Shown piece after piece: positions 1 to 6,258 of a DNA stretch of 7,086 nucleotides; positions within the stretch are counted from its first letter, which is position 1, and the number at the start of each line of letters is the position of its first letter. The DNA is from an uncultured Lachnospiraceae bacterium (GTDB lineage Bacteria > Bacillota_A > Clostridia > Lachnospirales > Lachnospiraceae). The DNA is taken from assembly GCA_946613735.1 (NCBI GenBank), contig CAMOFS010000079.1:1-7086 (forward strand). Reading direction: 5' to 3'. The position numbers and the translations under genes were made by a program. The notes beneath the pieces are model-generated. The model had not been told where the DNA came from. It was given only the letters and a program-made list of their open reading frames with translations, and made no database searches.

Positions 1-515
1 AGGATCTTTTTTGCCAGAACCGTAGCCTGGACACCATACATCTCCCCCAGGTCGTACTGGCCCACTCCCACAAAGCTCACCCTGGGGATATCCCTCATGT
101 CCTCTCCTAAGAGCACCACTGGGATCCCGGCCTCATCAGCCTTTTTAAGAGCCTTTTTCAGAGCCGCCTTCGATCCGCCCTCTGCGATTATCCCATCCAC
201 GCCTGAGGCCACTGCAATCTCTATCCTCTCTGCCTCCGTGTAACCGGCAGCCAGCTCCGAACCGAATTTTTCTACATATATGTTGTCCTTTTCAGCCGTA
301 TCCCTGGCATTCTCATATACATCCTGCCAAAAGTCGGAATCATCCCCGGCCACAAAGGCATAGTAGCTGTCATAGGTATGCTCCTCCACATCCTTTTGAC
401 TTCTGGACAGCATACTGTACTGGAGCCAGAATATGATGATCCCCACGCTTACCGTCAGTATGATCAGCACGATTATCATTAAAGCGCTTATTTTATCCTT
501 ACCGCCTTTTTTCAA
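1..515 (-). CDS. Membrane-anchored periplasmic-binding-protein-like receptor (partial, N-terminal 171 residues)
   Basis: This is the start of a substrate-binding protein of the type I periplasmic-binding fold (Peripla_BP_4-like); its C-terminal part lies beyond the window. The N-terminus is basic (KKGGKDK, residues 2-8), followed by one hydrophobic segment at about 11-31. No lipobox cysteine follows it, so it is probably an uncleaved signal anchor with the receptor outside the cell. From residue 51 (YYAFVAGDDSDFW) the alternating strand-helix pattern of the fold is clear: a first strand, a helix at about 62-77, 'GVDGIIAEGG' at 105-114, 'AGIPVVLLGED' at 129-139 and 'VSFVGVGQYDLGEMYG' at 146-161, all typical of sugar-binding family members. 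I chose the TTG start because GGAGG lies 5 nt upstream. The first in-frame ATG (codon 13) falls inside the hydrophobic segment and has no such site. It sits 15 nt after the kinase gene and in the same frame. The likely role is ligand presentation to the kinase rather than uptake, which is inferred from context. The ligand is unknown. Confidence 0.85.
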   Translation of the reverse strand, partial: MKKGGKDKISALMIIVLIILTVSVGIIIFWLQYSMLSRSQKDVEEHTYDSYYAFVAGDDSDFWQDVYENARDTAEKDNIYVEKFGSELAAGYTEAERIEIAVASGVDGIIAEGGSKAALKKALKKADEAGIPVVLLGEDMRDIPRVSFVGVGQYDLGEMYGVQATVLAKKI

Positions 516-520
516 ATCAT

Positions 521-525
521 CCTCC
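521..525 (-). promoter_or_regulatory. Ribosome binding site deciding a TTG start
   Basis: GGAGG on the minus strand lies 5 nt before TTG at 515-513. An ATG directly abutting the site (520-518) is followed after one codon by TGA and is too close to serve, so the TTG is the supported start of the second receptor. Confidence 0.75.
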
Positions 526-530
526 GGTTA

Positions 531-2009
531 TCATGATTCGGTCTTGGGGATCAGTATCTCCACCGTAGTCCCCTTACCGTATTCGCTTTCTATATAAAGA
601 CCATAGGTCTCACCGTAGTTCATCCTGAGTCTCTCGGATACATTGGCCATGCCAAAACCGGAATCATCCGGATTGGGATGCTCCTCGGATACTGCTATGC
701 GAAGCTTGGAAAGCTCATCGGGCTCCATGCCGATGCCGTCGTCCGTAACCAGTATGGAGATATTCTCTCCCGCATCCGCAGCACTAACAGTTATCTTACC
801 CATAGAACGCTTGTATTTTATACCATGGTAAAGAGCATTTTCAACTATAGGCTGAAGAGCCATCTTGATGATCAGATACGAACACAGCTCCTCCGGCAGA
901 TCCATCTCAAAGGACAGGATGTCACGGTAGCGGAATGCCTGTATCTTGAGGTAGGCCTTGATGTGGTTGAACTCCTCCTTTAGGGTGATAAAATCCCTGC
1001 CCCCGGATAGCGTAGTCCTGAAAAACTGGGATAGATAGGTCACGATGTTTTCCGCATCCTCTTTTCTGTCGTCCTCAACCAGCCAGATGATGTTGTCCAG
1101 GGTGTTGTACAAAAAATGTGGATTGATCTGGGCCTGCAAAAGCTTGAGCTCCAGATCACGGGAGCTGACCTCTGCCTGCCTGACATTCTCGATCAGTTCA
1201 CCAATCTGGGATGCCATGCCGTTGAAGGTCTGATTAAGCACATTGAACTCCACGTCACCGAAGTCGTAAGCTCTGGCATCCAGGTTACCACGTCCGTATT
1301 CCTCAGCCAGGCGTCTGAGTTCCTCCACGGAGGAGGATATGGACCTGGTCACGGAGTAAACCAGGGTTAGGGATATACCCGTCACCGCCAAAAAGAGGAT
1401 GATGATGATCCTGATGATAAAGTCCACCCTGCCGGCCAGGTCAGCCCTGACCTGTTCCAAGCTCTCAGCCTCATAGTAGTTGTACTCGGAGATCCTCTCC
1501 TGTATAAGCTGGGTGATGATGCGGATATTGGTATCCAGTGAGAGCATGTTCTCATCATAATATCCGGACTGCTTTACTGTCAGGTTGATGTCATTCACAC
1601 GATCTCCCAGCGTGTTTAGAAGATTGATGATACTGCCCGCTGTATCCGAGGCCTGCCGCGAATACGATGTGCCCTTCAGACTCGTAAAGTCCTTGCTCGC
1701 TTCCTCTATCAGCGTATCGGGACTTTTCATATTAAGCTTTTCTTCCACCGCATCCTTACTTATGGCCCGGATGACCATCTGGTACATCACCGCATCCATG
1801 TCTTCCTTGAACTCCACATTGTATTTGTTGGCTATAACGATGTTGTCACCGATACGGTTGTACTCGGAGTAGAAGGTCAAAAGTGAATATAGGAGGATGG
1901 CAACTATGATAAAGTAGGGTACAAAAAGAGAAGCTATGATAAGCCCCATTCGCTCTCTTAGCCTCAGCTTTTTAAGCAGATTATCCAGTGTCGTAATAAG
2001 CTTTTTCAT
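531..2009 (-). CDS. YesM/LytS-type sensor histidine kinase
   Basis: This 492-residue membrane kinase should pass an extracellular signal to a response regulator by phosphorylation. It has a basic cytoplasmic start (1-20), a membrane helix at about 22-46, an extracellular region at about 47-195 that looks mostly helical, a second membrane helix at about 196-220, and a HAMP linker at about 218-275. The His_kinase domain (PF06580 type) carries the phosphoacceptor H298 in 'QINPHFLYNTLD'. The ATPase domain shows an N box 'LQPIVENALYHG' (385-396), a G1 box 'DDGIGM' (423-428) and a G2 box 'GFGMANVSERL' (451-461). All catalytic motifs look intact and the length is normal for the family. The ATG lies 1 nt after the stop of the upstream receptor gene (TAG-T-ATG) and has only a weak purine stretch before it, so translation is probably coupled. 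The family usually pairs with a YesN/AraC-type regulator; none is in the window, but the operon continues past position 1. A link to carbohydrate sensing is inferred from the two flanking binding proteins. Confidence 0.95.
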   Translation of the reverse strand: MKKLITTLDNLLKKLRLRERMGLIIASLFVPYFIIVAILLYSLLTFYSEYNRIGDNIVIANKYNVEFKEDMDAVMYQMVIRAISKDAVEEKLNMKSPDTLIEEASKDFTSLKGTSYSRQASDTAGSIINLLNTLGDRVNDINLTVKQSGYYDENMLSLDTNIRIITQLIQERISEYNYYEAESLEQVRADLAGRVDFIIRIIIILFLAVTGISLTLVYSVTRSISSSVEELRRLAEEYGRGNLDARAYDFGDVEFNVLNQTFNGMASQIGELIENVRQAEVSSRDLELKLLQAQINPHFLYNTLDNIIWLVEDDRKEDAENIVTYLSQFFRTTLSGGRDFITLKEEFNHIKAYLKIQAFRYRDILSFEMDLPEELCSYLIIKMALQPIVENALYHGIKYKRSMGKITVSAADAGENISILVTDDGIGMEPDELSKLRIAVSEEHPNPDDSGFGMANVSERLRMNYGETYGLYIESEYGKGTTVEILIPKTES

Positions 2010-2010
2010 A

Positions 2011-3156
2011 CTACCACTTTTTCTTATATCCTGCCGCCTCTTCCTTAAGCCCCTCCGGGTCGAGGCCGGAAAGCTCGATAAAGCCTTCCTTCGTGTAGGG
2101 GAGCTTGTCAGTAAAAGCCCTCCTGAAATCTACAAAGTCCTGGGGAGAAATGGCATAGAGATATGGAAAGATGATCTCTATCTCTCTCCCGGAAAGGTCG
2201 GTATATCCATCACTTTTCATTATGGCATTATATACCAGCATAAAAGCCATAAGACTGTCACAGTAATTGCCTCCCGACGCTCCCACCACGGTATCATTTC
2301 TAATCCTTCGATCCATATCGTCTATAAAGTCCGTAGCCACCACGTCTATCTTACCGGCTCTGCCTTCATCTGCCAGTGCATCCATAGCACCCACAAGGGG
2401 CTCCCCTCCACCACCGGCAACGATGAGAGCGTCCATGCCCGGCTCACGTGACAAAAGCTCCTTTACAGCATTGAAGCCTCCTTCATAGGTGATATCCGCA
2501 TATATTGGCTCCAAAAGAGTGACCTCATCACCCCGGGCTATGGAGTTGGCTCCCTCCACGGCGATCTTGTAGCCCTCATACCTAAGGATCCAGGCAGGAT
2601 CATCCTCCTTCCAGCCGATGAGACCTATCTTTTTATCCCTGAGTCCCAATACCATCTGGGCTGTGTTCCTGCCGTTTTCTATCTCGTTTTCATGGACGCA
2701 GCCCACATAATATGCAGATTCCAACGCCTTGTTATATGTACCTGGATACATGTCTCTGTTGATGGCGCGAAAGCTCTGAGCCAGATAGGTACCCGCGTAA
2801 TCACATTCATCGATGATGGCATCCATGTGAAGGTCAGATGAGTTGCAAAGAACCACTCCCTGACAGCCGTCAGCTATAAGGCTCTGCACAGCCACTATCT
2901 CGCGGCCCGGGGAAAAACCGTGATCATAAAACTCCACATCCACATCCAGGGCATCTGCAGCCTCCATTATGATCTCCCTGCATCTGGAACCCAGCACGTC
3001 AGAAGAGCTCCAAAGTGCCACACCTATCTTAGCAGCTGCTTCATGAGCTATCTCATTATCTTCCTTTGTATCGGCGGCGCTTTCACTTTGGCACCCCGCC
3101 AGCAGACCGATTGACATTACGGCTGCCATTATCACACAAAGAAGCCGTCTTATCAT
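2011..3156 (-). CDS. Lipoprotein substrate-binding protein (sugar-binding type), likely kinase co-receptor
   Basis: This 381-residue extracellular lipoprotein has the type I periplasmic-binding fold (Peripla_BP_4-like). A lipoprotein signal peptide covers 1-21: 'MIRR', a hydrophobic core, then the lipobox LLAGC with lipidated C22. A short acidic linker (23-42) leads to the first strand 'KIGVALWSSSD' (43-53). Further fold landmarks are 'GCQGVVLCNSSD' (97-108), 'YVGCVHENEIENG' (150-162), 'KKIGLIGWKEDDP' (175-187), 'GMDALIVAGGGGEP' (240-253) and 'IDVVATDFIDDM' (270-281). The family usually feeds ABC sugar transporters, but no ATPase or permease is in the window and the next gene is a histidine kinase 1 nt away, so a sensing role is more likely (inference). 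The tail beyond about 335 is charged and ends KKKW. The ATG overlaps the phosphatase stop (ATGA) and has AGAGG 7 nt upstream. The ligand cannot be read from the sequence. Confidence 0.92.
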   Translation of the reverse strand: MIRRLLCVIMAAVMSIGLLAGCQSESAADTKEDNEIAHEAAAKIGVALWSSSDVLGSRCREIIMEAADALDVDVEFYDHGFSPGREIVAVQSLIADGCQGVVLCNSSDLHMDAIIDECDYAGTYLAQSFRAINRDMYPGTYNKALESAYYVGCVHENEIENGRNTAQMVLGLRDKKIGLIGWKEDDPAWILRYEGYKIAVEGANSIARGDEVTLLEPIYADITYEGGFNAVKELLSREPGMDALIVAGGGGEPLVGAMDALADEGRAGKIDVVATDFIDDMDRRIRNDTVVGASGGNYCDSLMAFMLVYNAIMKSDGYTDLSGREIEIIFPYLYAISPQDFVDFRRAFTDKLPYTKEGFIELSGLDPEGLKEEAAGYKKKW

Positions 3157-3806
3157 TTTTCATCCTCTGCCACAAGAGCATTAAAGAGCATAACAAGCGC
3201 TATACTGATAAGGACTCCCCCCAGGATGTCCGAAAACCAGTGGACACCACAGATAAGTCTGCCAAACACTGTTAAAAAGATGAGTATATCCAAAAGGATC
3301 TGAAGCACCAGACGAAGGGTGCTTTTTTTCATATATATCCCCAGCATGGTGTAGGCCGTACCGAATACAACGCAGGCCAGCATGGTATGTGAGGACGGAA
3401 AAGAGGCCTCCGGATGGATCTCGTCCAAAAGAATCTCAGGCCGGTAATTTATGATCACCTTTTCAAACATGACATAAAGTATGCCCAGCACCACATATAC
3501 GCCTGCCAGCATGTAGATTCTCTTATCCACACCGGCAAGACTTTTCGACCTGATAAGCTGGGATAGTCCCAAAAGGGCAAAAGCCGCCACTATAAGGATA
3601 GCCAGATATCCCAGGCACTCAGTCAGCTTATAGATGGTCATATTCAGGGGGAAGACTTCATGAAAGCCGGCATTGATATGGGACAGTCCAACGGAGGTGC
3701 CCTCCGGTCCCACGGCTGCCACGTCAACCGTCTTTAATACTATGATAAGCAGGATGAAAAGCACAAACGAGATTGCTCCTGTGATGATATATGAATTCTT
3801 TTTCAC
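3153..3806 (-). CDS. PAP2-family membrane phosphatase
   Basis: This 217-residue integral membrane protein has about six membrane helices, at roughly 6-26, 64-84, 97-116, 140-158, 168-184 and 193-213. PAP2 motifs are visible: motif 1 'KVIINYRP' (116-123), motif 2 'FPSSH' (136-140, H140) and motif 3 'GRLICGVHWFSD' (182-193; R183, H189, D193). H189 is the expected nucleophile and H140 the general acid. Family members remove phosphate from lipid substrates such as phosphatidic acid, phosphatidylglycerol phosphate or undecaprenyl pyrophosphate, with the active site on the outer face. Motif 1 has five rather than the usual six residues between K and R. The start is GTG, with GGGAGGG 7 nt upstream. 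The gene begins 29 nt after the acyltransferase stop and ends in a 4-nt overlap with the receptor gene, so it bridges the envelope genes and the sensory genes. Recycling of a polyprenyl carrier used by the upstream envelope enzymes is a plausible role, but the substrate is not determinable here. Confidence 0.92.
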   Translation of the reverse strand: MKKNSYIITGAISFVLFILLIIVLKTVDVAAVGPEGTSVGLSHINAGFHEVFPLNMTIYKLTECLGYLAILIVAAFALLGLSQLIRSKSLAGVDKRIYMLAGVYVVLGILYVMFEKVIINYRPEILLDEIHPEASFPSSHTMLACVVFGTAYTMLGIYMKKSTLRLVLQILLDILIFLTVFGRLICGVHWFSDILGGVLISIALVMLFNALVAEDEK

Positions 3807-3813
3807 GGTTTCT

Positions 3814-3820
3814 CCCTCCC
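3814..3820 (-). promoter_or_regulatory. Ribosome binding site supporting a GTG start
   Basis: GGGAGGG on the minus strand lies 7 nt before the GTG (3806-3804) of the PAP2 phosphatase gene. The basic start MKKNSY ahead of the first membrane helix fits this initiation point. Confidence 0.75.
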
Positions 3821-3835
3821 AATGATATACCTATA

Positions 3836-5209
3836 TCAGAACCTAAAGTACAAAAACGGATTATATGTATCCGACACCAGGCAGGCAACACTCAGGATAC
3901 ATACCACCCCTTCAAACACAACAAGAGGCAATGCGGCTTTCCTGGTGACGGCATCCCACACCCTTTTGGGCAGGGTGGTGGCGCCCACTGCGGCCATCAA
4001 GAAAAGTATAACATAGGAGCGGATGAAATAAAAGGCAGAAGGGTCTGCAAAACCCCTGCCGCCAAAGCCGGCCATAGCTGCAAAAAAACCTTTCACATCC
4101 GATATATCCTGCCAGGAAAAAAGCGCCCATCCCAATGCCACGAAAAACAGGGTGTAGATGGAAGCCAGAGCCTTAGGCGCTTTTTTTAACCTGTCATAGA
4201 GCCAGAGCTTTTCCGCAAATAGGAGTACCGCGTAGTAGATGCCCCAGAACAAAAAGTTCCAGGATGCCCCGTGCCAGAAGCCGGTAAGCATCCAGACAAT
4301 AAAAATGTTTACCAGCTGCCGGGTCTGTCCCTTTTTGGATCCTCCCAGGGGATAGTATACATACTCACGAAACCAGGTACCCAGTGACATATGCCACCTG
4401 CGCCAGAACTCGGTAATGCTCTTAGACTCGTAGGGGTGGTCGAAGTTTTCTAAAAATGAAAAACCCAGCATCCGCCCCATACCGATGGCCATGTCAGAAT
4501 AACCCGAAAAATCAAAATAGATCTGGAGGGTAAAGGCAGCTATCCCTATCCACGCCGTAGCCATGGACAGTTCGGATCCATCCACCGCGCTTATCTCCTT
4601 CCACACCCGTCCCATGGAGTTGGCGATCAGTACCTTTTTGCCCAGTCCAACTATGAACCGGGTAATACCAAGAGAAAAATTCTCAAAGGATATGGCAGGA
4701 TCCCTAAGCTCCTCCTCTATGGTCCTGTATCTTACTATGGGTCCCGCGATAAGCTGGGGAAACATGGACAGATAAGCACCGAAGTCTATGGGATTTTTAG
4801 TCGGACTCACATCCCCCCTGTACACATCAATGACATAGGACATAGCCTGAAAGGTATAAAAGCTTATGCCGATGGGAAGGGACAGCTCCGGGATCGGAAT
4901 GTACATGCCGGTAATGCTGCTTAGGGTGGATGCAAAAAGACCGGCGTACTTAAACACTCCCAGCATGGCCAGGTTATATATTATTGCAATTACAAGGGGA
5001 AGCTTCTTGCCCGGTGTAAAAATTGCCATAAAATAATTTACGGCAATGGACAAAAGCATAAGAAGCACATACACCGGCTCTCCCCAGGCGTAGAAGATGA
5101 TACTCGCAATAAGAAGAACTGTTTTTTTGAGCTTTAAGGGTACCAAAAAATATGCCGCCAATGTAAGCGGCAAAAAGAAAAATAAAAATGGAAGTCCCGA
5201 AAAAACCAT
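3836..5209 (-). CDS. AlgI-like MBOAT membrane-bound O-acyltransferase
   Basis: This 457-residue polytopic protein belongs to the MBOAT family, AlgI/DltB/PatA type, which moves acyl (usually acetyl) groups across the membrane for attachment to surface polysaccharides. Family hallmarks are the start 'MVFSGLPFLFFFLPLTL', 'SLPIGISFYTFQAMSYVIDVYRG' split across 110-132, 'LIAGPIVRY' (153-161), 'YFDFSGYSDMAIG' (231-243), 'EFWRRWHMSLGTWFREYVY' (267-285, H273), the catalytic-site 'GFWHGASWNFLFWG' (310-323, H313), and the end 'YNPFLYFRF'. Length matches the family. A longer reading from GTG at 5233 is possible but would overlap the glycosyltransferase. ATG 5209 is preferred because it gives the classic AlgI N-terminus and has AAAGGAG 5 nt upstream. 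It lies 2 nt after the glycosyltransferase stop, so translation is probably coupled. AlgI-like proteins normally work with an SGNH/AlgJ/DHHW-type partner, and none is seen in this window. The acceptor glycan is unknown; peptidoglycan, exopolysaccharide or a teichoic-acid-like polymer are options. Confidence 0.95.
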   Translation of the reverse strand: MVFSGLPFLFFFLPLTLAAYFLVPLKLKKTVLLIASIIFYAWGEPVYVLLMLLSIAVNYFMAIFTPGKKLPLVIAIIYNLAMLGVFKYAGLFASTLSSITGMYIPIPELSLPIGISFYTFQAMSYVIDVYRGDVSPTKNPIDFGAYLSMFPQLIAGPIVRYRTIEEELRDPAISFENFSLGITRFIVGLGKKVLIANSMGRVWKEISAVDGSELSMATAWIGIAAFTLQIYFDFSGYSDMAIGMGRMLGFSFLENFDHPYESKSITEFWRRWHMSLGTWFREYVYYPLGGSKKGQTRQLVNIFIVWMLTGFWHGASWNFLFWGIYYAVLLFAEKLWLYDRLKKAPKALASIYTLFFVALGWALFSWQDISDVKGFFAAMAGFGGRGFADPSAFYFIRSYVILFLMAAVGATTLPKRVWDAVTRKAALPLVVFEGVVCILSVACLVSDTYNPFLYFRF

Positions 5210-5211
5210 GT

Positions 5212-6231
5212 CTACTCCTTTGGCATCTGCCACTCAGAAGCGGCCTTAAGGTACTTTGCGGACAGATCACCGTCCCCCAGCTTTTCGTAGCAGTCGGAAA
5301 GCTTGAGCATGGTCTCTGAACCCGAAGCCCTGATATCCAGCACACTTTCGGTCTCGTAGCAGGCGTTGTAATACCACAGCACGGCCTCCGACAGATCGTT
5401 TTTGTCCCGGTAGTAGTCACCCAGCTCCACACACACCTCGGAGCAGCCTCCCACAGAGATGACCTTCATGGCATACTTCATGAATTCGCTGCTGTTTGCA
5501 AGCAATCTCTCAGCCCTGACTATAACAGCAGAAAACATCATGAAAAGATCCTCGTCGATCTTCTCATCATTCATAACCTGTCTGAACACCCTGGCTCCAT
5601 AGGCAAGCCTTTCGGCATCACCCCATCTGTAAAGCTCACGGGCATACATGCGGTAAAGCTTTTTGGACAGTCTGCCCTGGGTGGCAAAGGCCGTCTCGAA
5701 GATAGAGAAGTCTCTGGCACTGTGATTGCCCACCGGCATATGCCTGACCTCGATATCGCTGTCATATACAACGGGATCCGTACGAACGGTCTCGTGGATG
5801 GGATCTACCCATACAAATTTACGAAGTCTCTTATAGAGTTTGGGGCGGCGTTCCATTTTCGCATTGAGCACGGTCTGTACTCCCGACTCCACGTACCACA
5901 TGGTAACTATCTCCACCTCATGCATCATAACGGACTTTAGATCCTTTAAGGCAGCACGGTTCTTCTCATCCAAGACCTCGTCGGCATCGGCGCTGTATAT
6001 GTAGTCGCAGGTAGCCTTTTCAAAGGCGAAGTTCCTGGCCAGAGAAAAATCGTCCACCCAGGGAAAGTCGTAGACCTTGGCGGTATACCTTTTGGCTATC
6101 TCCTTTGTGGCATCGGTGGAGCCTGTGTCCACGATGATGATCTCGTCCATGATGTCCGCCACGGAATCCAGGCACCGCGCCAGGATGGCCTCCTCATTTT
6201 TTACTATCATACATAATGAAAATGTAGTCAT
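5212..6231 (-). CDS. Family 2 glycosyltransferase with C-terminal TPR-like region
   Basis: This 339-residue soluble enzyme should transfer a sugar from a nucleotide-sugar donor in the cytoplasm. The GT-A domain starts at once: 'LCMIVKNEE' (6-14), 'IIIVDTGSTDAT' (31-42), 'WVDDFSLARNFAF' (58-70) and the metal-binding 'ADADE' (81-85). 'RRPKLYK' (128-134) and 'PIHE' (144-147) are further landmarks of the group that joins a GT2 domain to TPR repeats, which includes SunS-like enzymes. The region after about 190 is helical, and two TPR-like units are visible at about 264-297 ('VELGDYYRDKNDLSEAVLWY') and 303-335 ('LKLSDCYEKLGDGDLSAKYL'). No membrane segments are seen. The ATG has AGGGAG 6 nt upstream and lies 27 nt after the aminotransferase stop. 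Its stop lies 2 nt before the MBOAT start, so the two are probably co-translated and may act on the same product. The TPR part could bind a protein acceptor or partner (inference); donor and acceptor are unknown. Confidence 0.92.
   Translation of the reverse strand: MTTFSLCMIVKNEEAILARCLDSVADIMDEIIIVDTGSTDATKEIAKRYTAKVYDFPWVDDFSLARNFAFEKATCDYIYSADADEVLDEKNRAALKDLKSVMMHEVEIVTMWYVESGVQTVLNAKMERRPKLYKRLRKFVWVDPIHETVRTDPVVYDSDIEVRHMPVGNHSARDFSIFETAFATQGRLSKKLYRMYARELYRWGDAERLAYGARVFRQVMNDEKIDEDLFMMFSAVIVRAERLLANSSEFMKYAMKVISVGGCSEVCVELGDYYRDKNDLSEAVLWYYNACYETESVLDIRASGSETMLKLSDCYEKLGDGDLSAKYLKAASEWQMPKE
5215..5221 (-). promoter_or_regulatory. Ribosome binding site inside the end of the glycosyltransferase gene
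   Basis: AAAGGAG overlaps the last sense codons (PKE) of the glycosyltransferase and sits 5 nt before ATG 5209-5207. It decides the acyltransferase start in favour of that ATG over an upstream in-frame GTG at 5233, and indicates translational coupling of the two genes. Confidence 0.8.
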
Positions 6232-6258
6232 AATGGTCTCCCTGTTATTGTCGGGGTG

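Noticed and set aside
1936..2451. Plus-strand open frame of 171 codons antisense to the kinase/receptor junction
   Set aside because: It runs across two well-supported minus-strand genes, has no domain-like sequence and no convincing ribosome binding site. It is a shadow frame.
4166..4188. Second plus-strand T-run after a short GCC-TTA-GGC inverted repeat
   Set aside because: The stem is only three pairs before a mismatch and the T-run is explained by lysine codons of the acyltransferase. It is too weak to call a terminator.
5207..5233. Longer acyltransferase reading from GTG at 5233 (eight extra residues)
   Set aside because: The added MADAKGVD is not typical of AlgI-like proteins, and the AAAGGAG site would lie inside the coding region. 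ATG 5209 has ideal spacing and the classic MVFS start.
4974..5432. Minus-strand open frame of 152 codons spanning the glycosyltransferase/acyltransferase junction
   Set aside because: It is out of frame with both real genes and gives a composition rich in Cys, Arg and Ser with no fold pattern. The genes in the other frames are unmistakable.
6232..6258. Possible promoter or terminator between aminotransferase and glycosyltransferase
   Set aside because: The 27-nt gap holds a good ribosome binding site but no hairpin with a T-run and no recognisable -35/-10 pair.
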